From a candidate division WWE3 bacterium (GTDB taxonomy: Bacteria > Patescibacteriota > WWE3 > UBA101185 > UBA10185): a stretch of 6,147 nt of DNA. The stretch spans positions 1 to 6,147 of the forward strand of contig JAGQNX010000023.1 in assembly GCA_020427865.1 (NCBI GenBank), given 5' to 3'. The translations under genes were made by a program, and so were the position numbers. Shown one piece after another: positions 5,585-6,147 of the stretch. The notes under the pieces are model-generated. The model was given only the letters and a program-made list of their open reading frames with translations. It was not told the origin of the DNA and did not search any database. Every line of letters begins with the position of its first letter. Within the stretch, counting starts at the first letter, position 1.

Positions 5585-6147
5585 ATGACTCAAATAGTAT
5601 TTAACAATGTAACAAAACAATTTAGTACTACGGTAAAGGCATTGGATAATGTTACTTTTTCTATAGAACCTGGGGAGTTTGTATTTTTAGTAGGCCCTTC
5701 GGGTGCAGGTAAATCAACATTAATTAAAATGCTTATTAGAGAGGATATGCCTACAGAAGGTTCTATTATATTTAATGACGAAAATATTTTAGAGTACACT
5801 CATAAAGAGCTCCCCGCACTTCGTCGTCGTATAGGTGTGGTGTTTCAAGATTTTAAGGTTTTACGCTCTAAAACGGTTTTTGAAAATGTTGCTGTTGCAT
5901 TAGATGTTGCAGGTGTTCCTATGTATGAAATTGAAAATGTTGTTCCTAATGTACTAAATCTTGTAGGTTTGCTAGATAAAATACATCGTATGCCTCATCA
6001 ACTTTCGGGTGGGGAACTTCAACGCCTTGCGATAGCACGTGCTCTTGCACATGAGCCCGATGTAATTGTTGCAGATGAACCTACAGGTAATATTGACCCT
6101 AAAGCTTCCGAAGATATTTTATCTATTTTTAAACAAATAAATGAACT
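5585..6147 (+). CDS. ftsE: Cell-division ABC transporter ATPase FtsE, 5' part (3' end outside window)
   Basis: FtsE is the cytoplasmic ATPase that pairs with the membrane protein FtsX to control murein hydrolases during division. The 187 visible residues hold Walker A GPSGAGKST (37-45), the Q-loop VVFQDFKVL (Q88), the ABC signature LSGGELQR (140-147), Walker B VIVADEPTG (160-168) and the D-loop region NIDP (169-172). The wording EPGEFVFLVGPSGAGKST and FQDFK is typical of FtsE rather than of LolD or MacB. About 40 residues, including the H-loop histidine, lie past the window end. There is no Shine-Dalgarno site and no good -10 at the leaderless distance. With one base between the upstream stop and this ATG, expression probably depends on the preceding gene's transcript and ribosomes. 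The start at 5585 is the only ATG that places Walker A at the usual position. ftsX is expected next but cannot be seen. Confidence 0.95.
   Translation, partial: MTQIVFNNVTKQFSTTVKALDNVTFSIEPGEFVFLVGPSGAGKSTLIKMLIREDMPTEGSIIFNDENILEYTHKELPALRRRIGVVFQDFKVLRSKTVFENVAVALDVAGVPMYEIENVVPNVLNLVGLLDKIHRMPHQLSGGELQRLAIARALAHEPDVIVADEPTGNIDPKASEDILSIFKQINE

Noticed and set aside
1..6147. Alternative genetic code with TGA read as glycine, as in SR1/Gracilibacteria
   Set aside because: All genes close on TAA or TAG and no in-frame TGA was seen within conserved domains; glycines in the motifs use GGN codons.

Overview
This AT-rich window (roughly one third G+C by eye) looks like chromosomal DNA of a small-genome bacterium, most likely of the Candidate Phyla Radiation (Patescibacteria). 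That placement is inferred from the style of the FtsE, MltG and MiaA proteins, very short spacers, frequent strand switching and the lack of Shine-Dalgarno sites. No ribosomal marker is present to fix the lineage. All reading frames fit the standard code, with TAA or TAG stops.

Layout, left to right: the 3' part of a MiaB-type tRNA methylthiotransferase (+); a small metallophosphoesterase (-); miaA tRNA prenyltransferase (+); an AI-2E/PerM-family membrane protein (+); the RNase P RNA gene rnpB (-), which accounts for the stretch of about 350 bases without a protein; an MltG-type murein transglycosylase (+); a divergent DUF151/bifunctional-nuclease-like protein (-); a one-helix membrane protein with a probable OB fold (+); and ftsE (+), cut by the window end.

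Two themes recur. The left half is tRNA maturation: MiaA prenylates A37, MiaB then methylthiolates it, and RNase P trims tRNA 5' ends. The right half is cell envelope and division: MltG cuts nascent glycan strands, and FtsE, with an FtsX expected downstream, controls murein hydrolases.

No phage, transposon, CRISPR array or defence locus is visible, and I see no undescribed multi-gene system. The most interesting signal is regulatory. Nearly every transcription unit starts with a -10 hexamer, usually of extended TGn type, ending only 6 to 9 bases before the start codon. This implies leaderless mRNAs. The rnpB promoter, whose RNA 5' end can be placed independently from helix P1, has the same spacing and calibrates the pattern.
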